A stretch of 8,604 nucleotides of DNA from Nitrolancea sp040255925 (GTDB taxonomy: Bacteria > Chloroflexota > Chloroflexia > Thermomicrobiales > Thermomicrobiaceae): positions 1 to 8,604 of the forward strand of contig JBDZVX010000106.1 in assembly GCA_040255925.1 (NCBI GenBank), given 5' to 3'. Shown here one piece after another: positions 1-6,300 of this stretch; the stretch's first letter is position 1; each line of letters starts with the position of its first letter. A model generated the notes under the pieces. The model did not search any database, was not told where the DNA came from, and worked only from the letters and a program-made list of their open reading frames with translations. Position numbers and translations under genes: made by a program.

Positions 1-28
1 CTAGGTATGTCGGGTACTCGAAGTACAT
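1..28 (-). CDS. Possible 5' end of a YugP-like zinc metallopeptidase gene (runs off left edge)
   Basis: Reading leftwards from an ATG at 28, the frame gives MYFEYPTYL before the window ends. YugP-type membrane zinc metallopeptidases often begin with a short stretch of this kind (aromatic residues, then P-T-Y-L) leading into the first membrane helix, and the resemblance is what prompted the call. The gene would lie in the same direction as the BON gene and nadA, about 116 bases after the BON stop. There is no clear Shine-Dalgarno sequence upstream of this ATG, and the frame stays open further upstream, so the start is uncertain. Nine residues cannot establish a family. Treat this as a pointer to the neighbouring sequence. 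Confidence 0.25.
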
Positions 29-144
29 CGGGGCCGGCGCGTTCCAAGTTGAGGACAGAGGCTTATCGGCACCGGCCCGCTCGATCTCGGGCGCCTGCCG
101 CGCAGGGTGGCCCCGGCGGCGGCGTATGACTCCGGCCTGCTTTA

Positions 145-471
145 TCAGCCGGTAATGATCAGGTTGTTGTTGCCACCCAGAACGCCGGGGATATCCCAGG
201 CGTCATCATCGGCCTGGCGCTTTTGGAACAAGTTGGCGACCGTGCCGGTTAGCGTGACGACTCCGCTATCGACCGACACGTTGATGCTGCTCGAGTCTAT
301 CCAGGCAATGAGGGGCAGGGCAGCGAACTCGCGCGTCGAGACTTCAGCCAGGTTTAGCTGGCTTCGTCTCGTGAGCGTGACGGCTTTAGCCTCGCGCGGT
401 GCCGGCCGGAAGGTATCGTTGTGGGCAGTAGCATCAGGGTTTCGAGCCATGATCGATGGCCACGCCCTCAT
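145..471 (-). CDS. Small BON-domain protein
   Basis: This 108-residue protein has one BON domain in its C-terminal half (about residues 54-107). The signs are the acidic-then-hydrophobic lead-in (WIDSSSINVSVDSG), the turn and strand GVVTLTG at 70-76, and a closing segment with DIPGV followed by N-rich NNLIITG, matching the usual pattern of GVVTLTGxV followed by a GV...N.L.V end. BON domains bind phospholipid or other ligands and often sit in secreted or membrane-associated proteins. No signal peptide or membrane helix is visible here, so a cytoplasmic location is more likely. Residues 1-40 are low in recognisable structure. The first ATG is at 471, just after an in-frame stop. A second ATG at 450 (MARNPDA) is equally plausible, and neither has a strong ribosome binding site. 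It begins 55 bases after nadA stops, so it may be the last gene of the NAD operon or separate from it. The biological role is unknown. Confidence 0.75.
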   Translation of the reverse strand: MRAWPSIMARNPDATAHNDTFRPAPREAKAVTLTRRSQLNLAEVSTREFAALPLIAWIDSSSINVSVDSGVVTLTGTVANLFQKRQADDDAWDIPGVLGGNNNLIITG

Positions 472-526
472 GCAAAACCATCACGCGCACTCTGGTGACG
501 CCCGGGGCAGGTGTGCCAGCCGAGTA

Positions 527-1528
527 TTAGGTGCCTACGCTCAACATGCGATCAATGGCCACCTTGGCGCGTGCCGCGATCGGCTCTGGGACCGTCACCT
601 GGTAGACCATATCCCGCAATGAACGGTGAACCTTCTCCAGGGTGATCATCTTCATGAAGTTGCAGACGGCGCTCTCTCGGACGGCGAAGAATTCCTTGCT
701 GGGAGCTTGCTGCCGGAGGCGATGGAGGACTCCGGTTTCGGTTGCCACCAGGAAGGTCCCGGCGTCGGACTTGCCGGCATGCCGGACCATCCCCTCGGTC
801 GAAAGGACGTGCGTGCGCCGGGAGTCGAGGCGGCCGGATTGCAGATCGAGCATGCAGCGAGAGCCGCAGGCGCATTCCGGATGCACCAGGAGCTCTGCGC
901 CGGGGTGATTCTGCCGGGCCCGCTCGACGTCTTCAGCCACGATGCCGGCGTGGACGTGGCATTCTCCGAGCCAGAGATGCATATTCTGGCGTCCGGTTTC
1001 TCGGCGGACCCACTCACCCAGGAAGAGATCGGGGAGGAACAGAATCTCTTGATCCTCCGGGATCGAGCGAACGATCTCCACGGAATTCGCCGACGTGCAG
1101 CAGTAATCGCTCTCGGCCTTCACCTCGGCCGACGTGTTGACGTAGGAAACAACGACCGCGCCCGGGTGTTCCGCTTTCCACTGGCGGAGTTGGTCGGCGG
1201 TGATGCTATCCGCCAGCGAGCAGCCAGCCTGGAGATCCGGGATCAGCACCGTCTGCTCCGGGCAGAGAATCGCGGCGGTCTCGGCCATGAAATGAACGCC
1301 GCAAAAGACGATCACGTCGGCATCGGACTTGGCGGCCTGCCGGGAGAGACCGAGAGAGTCCCCGACGAAATCGGCGATATCCTGCACCTCCGGGACCTGA
1401 TAGGAATGGGCCAGGATCACCGCGTTGCGCTCCTGGCGTAGGCGATTGATCTCTTCGGTCAACGCCGCGATGTCACGGGCGTTTCCGTTTGTTGCCGCTG
1501 TTGCCACTGGCCTGAGTTTCAGGCTCAT
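527..1528 (-). CDS. nadA: Quinolinate synthase NadA
   Basis: NadA condenses iminoaspartate (from NadB) with dihydroxyacetone phosphate to give quinolinate, the second step of de novo NAD synthesis from aspartate. It is a cytoplasmic [4Fe-4S] enzyme. At 333 residues the length is typical. Visible landmarks are the early ILAHSYQVPEVQD segment (H41), FVGDSLGLSR (54-63), and the three cysteines expected to hold the cluster: C103 in QAGCSLAD, C219 in HPECACG and C289 in CNFMKMITLEK. The substrate-site segment SYVNTSAEVKAESDYCCTSAN (about 128-148) and the late FLVATETGVLHRL (259-271) also fit. Additional cysteines (C143, C144, C221, C225) are present, as in many NadA proteins. The ATG overlaps the nadB stop by four bases (ATGA), and a full AGGAGGT ribosome binding site lies six bases upstream inside nadB, so the two proteins are probably translated together. 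The frame is intact and no key residue is missing. Confidence 0.97.
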   Translation of the reverse strand: MSLKLRPVATAATNGNARDIAALTEEINRLRQERNAVILAHSYQVPEVQDIADFVGDSLGLSRQAAKSDADVIVFCGVHFMAETAAILCPEQTVLIPDLQAGCSLADSITADQLRQWKAEHPGAVVVSYVNTSAEVKAESDYCCTSANSVEIVRSIPEDQEILFLPDLFLGEWVRRETGRQNMHLWLGECHVHAGIVAEDVERARQNHPGAELLVHPECACGSRCMLDLQSGRLDSRRTHVLSTEGMVRHAGKSDAGTFLVATETGVLHRLRQQAPSKEFFAVRESAVCNFMKMITLEKVHRSLRDMVYQVTVPEPIAARAKVAIDRMLSVGT

Positions 1529-3111
1529 CGGATTACCTCCTGGAAGTCTCGTAGTTTGAACGCGGGCTGATCGATTCGCTCCGCGATTGGGAGGAAGCCC
1601 AACGGTTCCCCCTGACGGTGAATAAACCGGCCGCGCAGTTCCGGGTCAACAAATGGGTGGTCGATCCGGTAGTGCGAGCCGCGGCTCTCGGTGCGGGCAA
1701 GGGCGGCGCGGGCGAGCAGCTCGCCGATTAACCAGGCATCGGGATTCTGGCTCCTTGCCGGGTGGCTTTCGAGCCAATCGAGGAGGCCACCGAGGCTTTC
1801 TCCGGACCGTTCAAGGCCGGCGACTTGGCTCATCATGGTTCTCAGTTCGATCGACGCACCCCGCCATACCCGATGTTGAAGCGGCTCCCAGCCGGTTTCC
1901 GGCAATGGGAAAGCCTGGTAGGGGTGACGGGAATGGGCTGCCGTAACACCCCCACGCGTGCCGAACACGAGGCACTCGCCCAAGGCGTTCGATGCGAGCC
2001 GGTTTGCACCGTGTAATCCGGTACAGGCGACCTCTCCGACCGCGAACAGGCCCGGGAGCGTTGTCTGCCCGTCATTGTCGGCTAGGACGCCACCCATCGA
2101 GAAGTGCGCGGCCGGTGCGATCGGAAGCGGATCGGCCGCCAGGTTCAGCCCACGCTGGGCCAGCCTGTGCGAGAGGTTCCGGAAACGAGTATGGACCTTG
2201 ACCGGGTCGAGATGCCCAAGGGTCAGGTAGACCGGGCCGGACCGGCGCTGGCTGAGCACGGCGCGGGCGACGATATCCCGGGGTGCCAATTCCGCGTCAG
2301 GATGAATCGCGATCATGAAGCGTTCACCCTGGGCGTTGATGAGATACGCCCCATCGCCCCGGAGCGCCTCGGTCAACAAGAGTGGCGAACGGCCCGGTTG
2401 TTCCAACACGGTCGGGTGGAACTGGACGAACTCAAGATCGGCGAGCGTGGCCCCGGCGCGATAGGCCATTGCAGTGCCGGAGCCGGTCGCGGTGAGTGGA
2501 CCGGCAGTCCGGTCATACAATCCGGCGTATCCGCCGGTGGCGAGGATCGTCGCGTTGGCCCGGATGGCAAACGGTCCGCTGCGTGTCATCAGGATGGCGC
2601 CAGCACACCGGCCGCTTATGACCACCAGTTCGACCGCGCGAGCGCCCCGTAATTCCTGAATAGCCGCTTCGTGGCGCACCGCTCCGGCCAGGGTGTGCCA
2701 GAGCGCCTGGCCACTTGCCGCGCCGCCGGCATGGACGATCCGGTGGCGGCTGTGTCCGGCTTCGAGTCCCAGTTCCAGAGCCCCATCCGGCAGACGATCC
2801 GGGTGGAAGCCCAGCTTCAGGATCTCCTCGACCATGCTTGGGATCGAGGACGTCAGGAACCAGGCGGCGTCCGGGTCAACGAGACCGCCGCCGACGGCCA
2901 GCGTGTCACCGGCGTGTTGTGCCGGGCCGTCGTCCGGGCCGATCGCGGCGGCGATCCCGCCTTGCGCGCGTACGGAGGCTGTCTGCGATGCAGGACCGGG
3001 ATGGGCGATGATAACCCTGGCGCCCTCGCGAGCAGCTGCCCAGGCCGCGGTGAGCCCGGCTAGCCCGGCGCCCAAGATCAGCACGTCGGTAGCGTGCTGT
3101 GGCATCGGCAT
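1525..3111 (-). CDS. nadB: L-aspartate oxidase NadB
   Basis: NadB oxidises L-aspartate to iminoaspartate with FAD, and NadA consumes the product. Numbered from the ATG at 3111 (528 residues), the protein begins with the FAD-binding fold VLILGAGLAG (GxGxxG at 14-19) and carries QGGIAAA (50-56), the second FAD segment ATILATGGYAGLY (about 187-199), QFHPT with H232, PRDIVAR with R278, AAHFSMGGV with H336, and GLHGANRLASNALGE with R371. These are the positions used for substrate binding and hydride transfer in the succinate dehydrogenase/aspartate oxidase family; E117 in EAGHSRHR also fits. The C-terminal helical domain is present. The length is normal for NadB. Start: a TTG at 3123 overlaps the nrtR stop (TTGA), but its AGGAAG motif directly abuts it, leaving no spacing. 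The ATG at 3111 has that motif 12 bases upstream and gives a typical NadB N-terminus, so it is preferred. The ATG at 3105 is a further option. Confidence 0.96.
   Translation of the reverse strand: MPMPQHATDVLILGAGLAGLTAAWAAAREGARVIIAHPGPASQTASVRAQGGIAAAIGPDDGPAQHAGDTLAVGGGLVDPDAAWFLTSSIPSMVEEILKLGFHPDRLPDGALELGLEAGHSRHRIVHAGGAASGQALWHTLAGAVRHEAAIQELRGARAVELVVISGRCAGAILMTRSGPFAIRANATILATGGYAGLYDRTAGPLTATGSGTAMAYRAGATLADLEFVQFHPTVLEQPGRSPLLLTEALRGDGAYLINAQGERFMIAIHPDAELAPRDIVARAVLSQRRSGPVYLTLGHLDPVKVHTRFRNLSHRLAQRGLNLAADPLPIAPAAHFSMGGVLADNDGQTTLPGLFAVGEVACTGLHGANRLASNALGECLVFGTRGGVTAAHSRHPYQAFPLPETGWEPLQHRVWRGASIELRTMMSQVAGLERSGESLGGLLDWLESHPARSQNPDAWLIGELLARAALARTESRGSHYRIDHPFVDPELRGRFIHRQGEPLGFLPIAERIDQPAFKLRDFQEVIR
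1535..1541 (-). promoter_or_regulatory. Strong ribosome binding site of nadA
   Basis: AGGAGGT on the minus strand, inside the last codons of nadB and six bases before the nadA ATG. It fixes the nadA start at 1528 and shows that nadA does not depend only on translational read-through from nadB. Confidence 0.85.
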
Positions 3112-3119
3112 CGAACGTC

Positions 3120-3815
3120 TCAACTTCCTACTGCGGCGAGCTGGTCGGGTCCGCCCTTGATCTCACGGGGCCCGATGTAGCGGAAGAGACGTGCCGGACG
3201 GCGTGACCGCCGGTCGCGAACTCCCGGAACCGGGGCGAGGTCCCAGCGGGCCATCATCTGCCGGGCGAAATTACTGGGGTCGTACTGCTCTCCGATGACC
3301 GCTTCGTAGACGGAGCGAAGGTCGGCCATGGTGAACCGGTCCGGGAGCAGGTAGAACGCGAGGGGCGTATAGAGAATCTTCTGAGCCAGCCGCCAGCGGG
3401 CGTAGGCCGCGATGCGCCCGTGGTCAAATGCCAGCGGCCCTGGCAGATCATCGATCGGATACCAGGCCGTCTCGGTCACGCCACGGCCGGGCCGGGTCGT
3501 CGTTCGCTGCCGTTCTCCAGGCTTGCCGGAAGGAAGGATCGCGTAGTAGGCGACTGAGACTGCCCGGCCGCGCGGATCGCGTCCTGGATCACCGAACGTG
3601 TAGAGCTGCTCCAGATAGAGACCCCAAAGGCTCGTGGTCTCGACGAGAATCCGCTGCGCGGCGTCATCGAGCGGCTCATCGAACCCCACGCTGCCGCCCG
3701 GTAGCGCCCATGTCCCCGCGAAGGGCTCGTCCTGCCGCCGCACGAGCAAGATTTGCAGCTCGCGCTCCACCAGGGCGAAACAGGCGATATCGACGGTCAA
3801 CAGGTCCTGCCGCAC
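3120..3815 (-). CDS. nrtR: NrtR-type regulator: degenerate Nudix domain plus winged helix
   Basis: NrtR regulators sense ADP-ribose or related NAD metabolites with a Nudix-fold domain and bind operators of NAD genes through a C-terminal winged helix. This 231-residue protein has that layout. The Nudix domain (about 6-140) includes ILLVRRQDEPFAGTWALPGG and YTFGDPGRDPRGRAVSVAYY, the latter typical of the family. The winged helix (about 150-213) includes YLLPDRFTMADLRSVYEAVIG, then NFARQMM and a basic DRRSRRPARLFRY wing. The Nudix box (GX5EX7REUXEEXGU) is decayed: G41, E47, R55 and E59 are kept, but the expected glutamates at 56 and 60 are I and T and the glycine at 62 is S. Hydrolase activity is therefore unlikely, as in many NrtR proteins. 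The GTG at 3815 is fixed by GGGAGGG five bases upstream. It is first in an operon with nadB and nadA, which it most likely represses along with itself. A plain Nudix hydrolase is the less likely alternative. Confidence 0.9.
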   Translation of the reverse strand: MRQDLLTVDIACFALVERELQILLVRRQDEPFAGTWALPGGSVGFDEPLDDAAQRILVETTSLWGLYLEQLYTFGDPGRDPRGRAVSVAYYAILPSGKPGERQRTTTRPGRGVTETAWYPIDDLPGPLAFDHGRIAAYARWRLAQKILYTPLAFYLLPDRFTMADLRSVYEAVIGEQYDPSNFARQMMARWDLAPVPGVRDRRSRRPARLFRYIGPREIKGGPDQLAAVGS

Positions 3816-3820
3816 GGTTT

Positions 3821-3827
3821 CCCTCCC
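3821..3827 (-). promoter_or_regulatory. Ribosome binding site of nrtR
   Basis: GGGAGGG on the minus strand, five bases before the GTG at 3815. It decides the GTG start, as no ATG is nearby in frame. Confidence 0.75.
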
Positions 3828-3844
3828 GTAAGACTCCTGGAGGA

Positions 3845-3874
3845 ATAATAGTCACTTGTACCATGAACTGTCAA
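3845..3874 (-). promoter_or_regulatory. Sigma-70-type promoter of nrtR-nadB-nadA
   Basis: On the minus strand a perfect -35 box TTGACA (3874-3869) is followed by an 18-base spacer and TATTAT (3850-3845), which matches five of six -10 positions. Transcription would begin near 3838, leaving a leader of about 23 bases before the nrtR GTG, long enough for its ribosome binding site. The stretch is AT-rich compared with its surroundings. No competing start signal was seen for this operon. Confidence 0.7.
3846..3866 (-). promoter_or_regulatory. Candidate NrtR operator overlapping the -10 box
   Basis: Within the spacer and -10 box the minus strand reads ATGGT, seven bases, ACTAT (3864-3848). The half-sites pair at four of five positions, and one further outer pair (T3866 with A3846) extends the symmetry. 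The core is GT-N7-AC, which as I recall is the conserved core described for NrtR sites in other bacteria. Binding here would cover the -10 box and block RNA polymerase, consistent with autorepression. The dyad is imperfect, and a second overlapping GT-N7-AC (3868-3858) exists, so the exact site is uncertain. Confidence 0.4.
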
Positions 3875-3986
3875 CCACGTCTGGGACCAATATTAAGGAT
3901 TCGTGAAGCCACATCGCCAGCCCTATTGAATCTCCGGTATGCTTGAGTTGGCGGGATTCCGCTTCGCGCCGACCAACTGAGGACCG

Positions 3987-5036
3987 GTGAATGGATTGGT
4001 GCGCATGACCGACCAGCTTGACGACGCCGGACGGCTGAGGACGTTGCTGCAAGGCTACAGGGAATCCCGGATCGTCATGACATTTGCCGAGCTGGGGATC
4101 GGAGACGCGCTGGCGCCCGGCCCGCTCACGGTTCCGGAGATCGCGGCTGCGGTTGGCGCAGATGCCGCGGCGACCGGCCGGTTCTTGCGAGCGGCCGAAT
4201 TGCTGGGCCTGGTGGTCCGGGATGGCGAGCGGTACGCCAATAGCGAACTGGCAATTCGGACGTTGACCGGCGCCGGGAGCGCGACCCAGCTTCGCGCCGT
4301 CCGCCGTGAGATTGCTTTCTACCGGCGCTGGTCGCATTTGACCGAGGGGGTGCGAACGGGTATCCGGCCCCAGGAAAACCTTCAAGATGAGCAGGACCCG
4401 AACTGGGTCCGGGATTTCACGCTCGCTCTCTACGACAACGCTCGGATCGCCGCGCCCAGTGTCATTACCGCGATGGAGCCACTGATCGACAATCTCGGGC
4501 ATCCAGTAACCGTTATCGATCTCGGCGGGGGGCATGGCGGCTATAGCCTGGAGCTCGCTCGCCGGTTCTCGGATCTGCGCGCGGTGGTGTTCGACCTTCC
4601 GCCAGTGATTGCGGTGACACGTGAGATCATAGCCGAAACGGGGCTGGGGGACCGGGTGACGGCCCGCGCCGGAGATTTCCACACCGATCCCCTCGGGTCC
4701 GGCTATGATGTCGCCTTGCTCTTCGGCGTGCTGGTCAGTGAAGATGACGTTGCTGGGGTCCGCCTCCTGCGGGCGGTGCGGGAAAGTCTGAATCCGGGCG
4801 GTATGGCTGTCGTGCGCGGGCTGTACGCCGGTCCCGGCGACGTGGCCGCAATGACGGCGGCGCTGTTCGATCTGCAGTTACTGCTGTCGACCGGTCACGG
4901 GGCGGCGCGTTCGGCCGGGGACGTAGTGTCCTGGATGGTTACGGCAGGGTTCGAACCGCTTCCGCTGCTTGATGTCGCCTTGCCGGTTCCGGAGCGCCTG
5001 TTGGTTGGCCGGGTGTCTTTTCCGGGAGGAGGATGA
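3987..5036 (+). CDS. SAM-dependent methyltransferase-fold protein (O-methyltransferase type)
   Basis: This 349-residue protein has the two-part layout of dimeric small-molecule O-methyltransferases. Residues about 15-95 form a helical winged-helix dimerisation domain (ELGIGDAL, then LTVPEIAAAVGADAAATGRFLRAAELLGLV), and about 170-345 form a Rossmann methyltransferase domain. The SAM-binding motif is VIDLGGGHGGYSLEL (176-190), followed by the acidic motif AVVFDLP (199-205), AGDFHTDPL (228-236) and the post-motif LNPGGMAVV (268-276). Family members usually have a catalytic histidine in a VLHDWDD-like segment; here it reads VLVSEDD (248-254) with no histidine, so standard acid-base transfer is doubtful. 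The substrate is unknown. The GTG at 3987 has TGAGGA just upstream; an ATG at 4005 is the alternative start. It is divergent from nrtR and followed after four bases by the lipoprotein gene, so those two are probably co-transcribed. Confidence 0.85.
   Translation: MNGLVRMTDQLDDAGRLRTLLQGYRESRIVMTFAELGIGDALAPGPLTVPEIAAAVGADAAATGRFLRAAELLGLVVRDGERYANSELAIRTLTGAGSATQLRAVRREIAFYRRWSHLTEGVRTGIRPQENLQDEQDPNWVRDFTLALYDNARIAAPSVITAMEPLIDNLGHPVTVIDLGGGHGGYSLELARRFSDLRAVVFDLPPVIAVTREIIAETGLGDRVTARAGDFHTDPLGSGYDVALLFGVLVSEDDVAGVRLLRAVRESLNPGGMAVVRGLYAGPGDVAAMTAALFDLQLLLSTGHGAARSAGDVVSWMVTAGFEPLPLLDVALPVPERLLVGRVSFPGGG
5024..5032 (+). promoter_or_regulatory. Ribosome binding site that decides the lipoprotein start
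   Basis: GGGAGGAGG lies at the very end of the methyltransferase gene, eight bases before the GTG at 5041. It supports starting the next protein there, directly ahead of a signal peptide, and not at an ATG further upstream within the methyltransferase gene. Confidence 0.75.
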
Positions 5037-5040
5037 CGGC

Positions 5041-6183
5041 GTGCTGTCGCGGCGAGTGCTGTTGCTCTCGCTCGTGCTGGTGCTGGCGGGCTGCAGTCTC
5101 GGCCAGCCGGTCAGGCCAACACCGGCCAGCCCGTCACCCAGTGCGCTGCCACCCATGGAGATCTCCCCCTCGCCCGGGGTTCCGTCACCGTCGCCTGCCG
5201 CCAGTCCCACGATAACCACGGTCACGACCGGGGTCTCTATGCCGAGCGCGCTGGCCTTCACCCCGGACGGGCGGCTCTTTTTCAATGAGATCTACGATGG
5301 GAAGATCCGGGTGATCCGGGATGGCAGGTTGCTCGATCAGCCGTTCGCCGAATTCGATGTCGCCCATCCGGCAGGATACACCGAACACGGGCTCCTCGGG
5401 CTGGCTATCGACCCCGAATTCGCCGCCAACCACTACGTCTACGCCTTCTACACCGTTCCGGGGGTGAACCGGCAACCGGTGGGCCAACGAATCGTGCGCT
5501 TCACCGAGCTGGACAATACCGGGACGGACATGACGGTTATCGTGGATGATCTCCCGGCAGGTCCTAGCTGCTGCCACAACGGTGGCCGGATCATCTTTGG
5601 ACCGGATGGAAAGCTCTATGCCAGTATCGGCGATACCGAGAACGCCAGCCTGAGCCAGCAGGTTGACGCGCGGGCAGGCCGGATCTTCCGGTTCAATCCC
5701 GATGGCACGGTCCCGCCGGATAACCCGTTCCCCGGGAACCCGACCTATGCCTACGGACTCCGGAATCCCTACGGGCTTCGCTTCCACCCGGTCACTGGGA
5801 AGCTCTTCGCGACCGAGAACGGTCCCTCCGGATACGATGAGCTCAACATCATCGAGCCGGGCAAAAACTACGGCTGGCCGGTAGTGACCGGCGTTGCCAA
5901 CGATAGCCGGTTTGTCGATCCGATCTGGGTGTCTGATGGCTCGCGGGCGCCGACTGGCCTGGCGATTCCCTCCAGCGATGTGCTGCCCAGCCTCAATGGG
6001 GACGTCGTCTTCTGCGATTGGAATACCCACACGTTACACCATTTTGTGCTTGGCAGTCCGGAGTACGCCAGGGTGACGTCGGAGGAATCTATTCCGGCGT
6101 CGTGCGGGCTCGATGTCGTCCAGGGGAACGACGGCGCTCTCTATTTCTCCAATCAGAGTGCGATCTATCGCTACGGACCTTAA
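5041..6183 (+). CDS. Lipoprotein, PQQ glucose/sorbosone dehydrogenase family beta-propeller
   Basis: Starting at the GTG at 5041 gives 380 residues. The N-terminus is a lipoprotein signal: VLSRR, a Leu/Val run, and the lipobox LAGC with the lipidated cysteine at 18. A Pro/Ser/Thr-rich linker (about 20-58) follows, then the catalytic domain. The domain resembles soluble PQQ glucose dehydrogenase and sorbosone dehydrogenase, six-bladed propellers that oxidise sugars outside the cytoplasm. Matching motifs are LAFTPDGRLFFNE (about 70-82), EHGLLGLAIDPEFA, CHNGGRIIFGPDGKLYASIGD with the likely catalytic H179, YGLRNPYGLRFHP with R241, and GPSGYDELNII...NYGWP (261-280). Many homologues have unproven substrates and may not use PQQ, so the sugar is not assigned. 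A CC pair (177-178) precedes the catalytic histidine. The protein is expected on the outer face of the membrane. It is coupled to the methyltransferase-like gene upstream; no functional link is evident. Confidence 0.9.
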   Translation: MLSRRVLLLSLVLVLAGCSLGQPVRPTPASPSPSALPPMEISPSPGVPSPSPAASPTITTVTTGVSMPSALAFTPDGRLFFNEIYDGKIRVIRDGRLLDQPFAEFDVAHPAGYTEHGLLGLAIDPEFAANHYVYAFYTVPGVNRQPVGQRIVRFTELDNTGTDMTVIVDDLPAGPSCCHNGGRIIFGPDGKLYASIGDTENASLSQQVDARAGRIFRFNPDGTVPPDNPFPGNPTYAYGLRNPYGLRFHPVTGKLFATENGPSGYDELNIIEPGKNYGWPVVTGVANDSRFVDPIWVSDGSRAPTGLAIPSSDVLPSLNGDVVFCDWNTHTLHHFVLGSPEYARVTSEESIPASCGLDVVQGNDGALYFSNQSAIYRYGP

Positions 6184-6300
6184 TGGATCTGCACTCCGCC
6201 CCGTGGACACACGATTAGCAGGTCCGAACCGTTTAAACGCCGGATATGGCATACTTCCGGGGCTGCCGTGTGCATTCCGCGGCGGTGGACGTAGGTAAAC
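6184..6300 (+). other. Intergenic region upstream of the DUF6391-like gene with two dyads
   Basis: This 117-base gap has no plausible gene. It holds an AT-rich 10-base perfect palindrome, CGTTTAAACG (6230-6239), and immediately after it an imperfect dyad (6240-6260) in which CCGGA pairs with TCCGG and TATG pairs with CATA around a single G, with a two-base bulge. No -35/-10 pair with good matches and spacing was found. The sites could bind a regulator of the downstream gene, but that is inference. Confidence 0.35.

Noticed and set aside
94..106. CCTGC-CGC-GCAGG hairpin between the BON gene and the left edge, considered as a terminator
   Set aside because: The stem is only five base pairs and no T-run follows on either strand.
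3..155. Open plus-strand frame at the left edge that could be the tail of an incoming gene
   Set aside because: It overlaps the 3' end of the BON gene, its second half is Arg-rich and random-looking, and the complementary strand gives a more plausible reading.
626..1441. A 271-codon open frame on the plus strand opposite nadA
   Set aside because: It is fully antisense to a well-conserved nadA and its translation resembles no family; long antisense frames are common in GC-rich codon-biased genes.
3924..3943. TATTGA and TATGCT considered as the -10 box for the methyltransferase gene
   Set aside because: Neither has a recognisable -35 at suitable spacing, so no plus-strand promoter is called in this divergent region.
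3852..4682. A 276-codon open frame on the minus strand opposite the methyltransferase gene and the nrtR promoter
   Set aside because: The opposite strand encodes a recognisable SAM-binding protein, and the antisense product has no recognisable domain; it would also run through the nrtR promoter.
5185..6030. A 281-codon minus-strand frame within the lipoprotein gene
   Set aside because: It is antisense to clear propeller motifs and has low-complexity, Arg/Pro-rich content.
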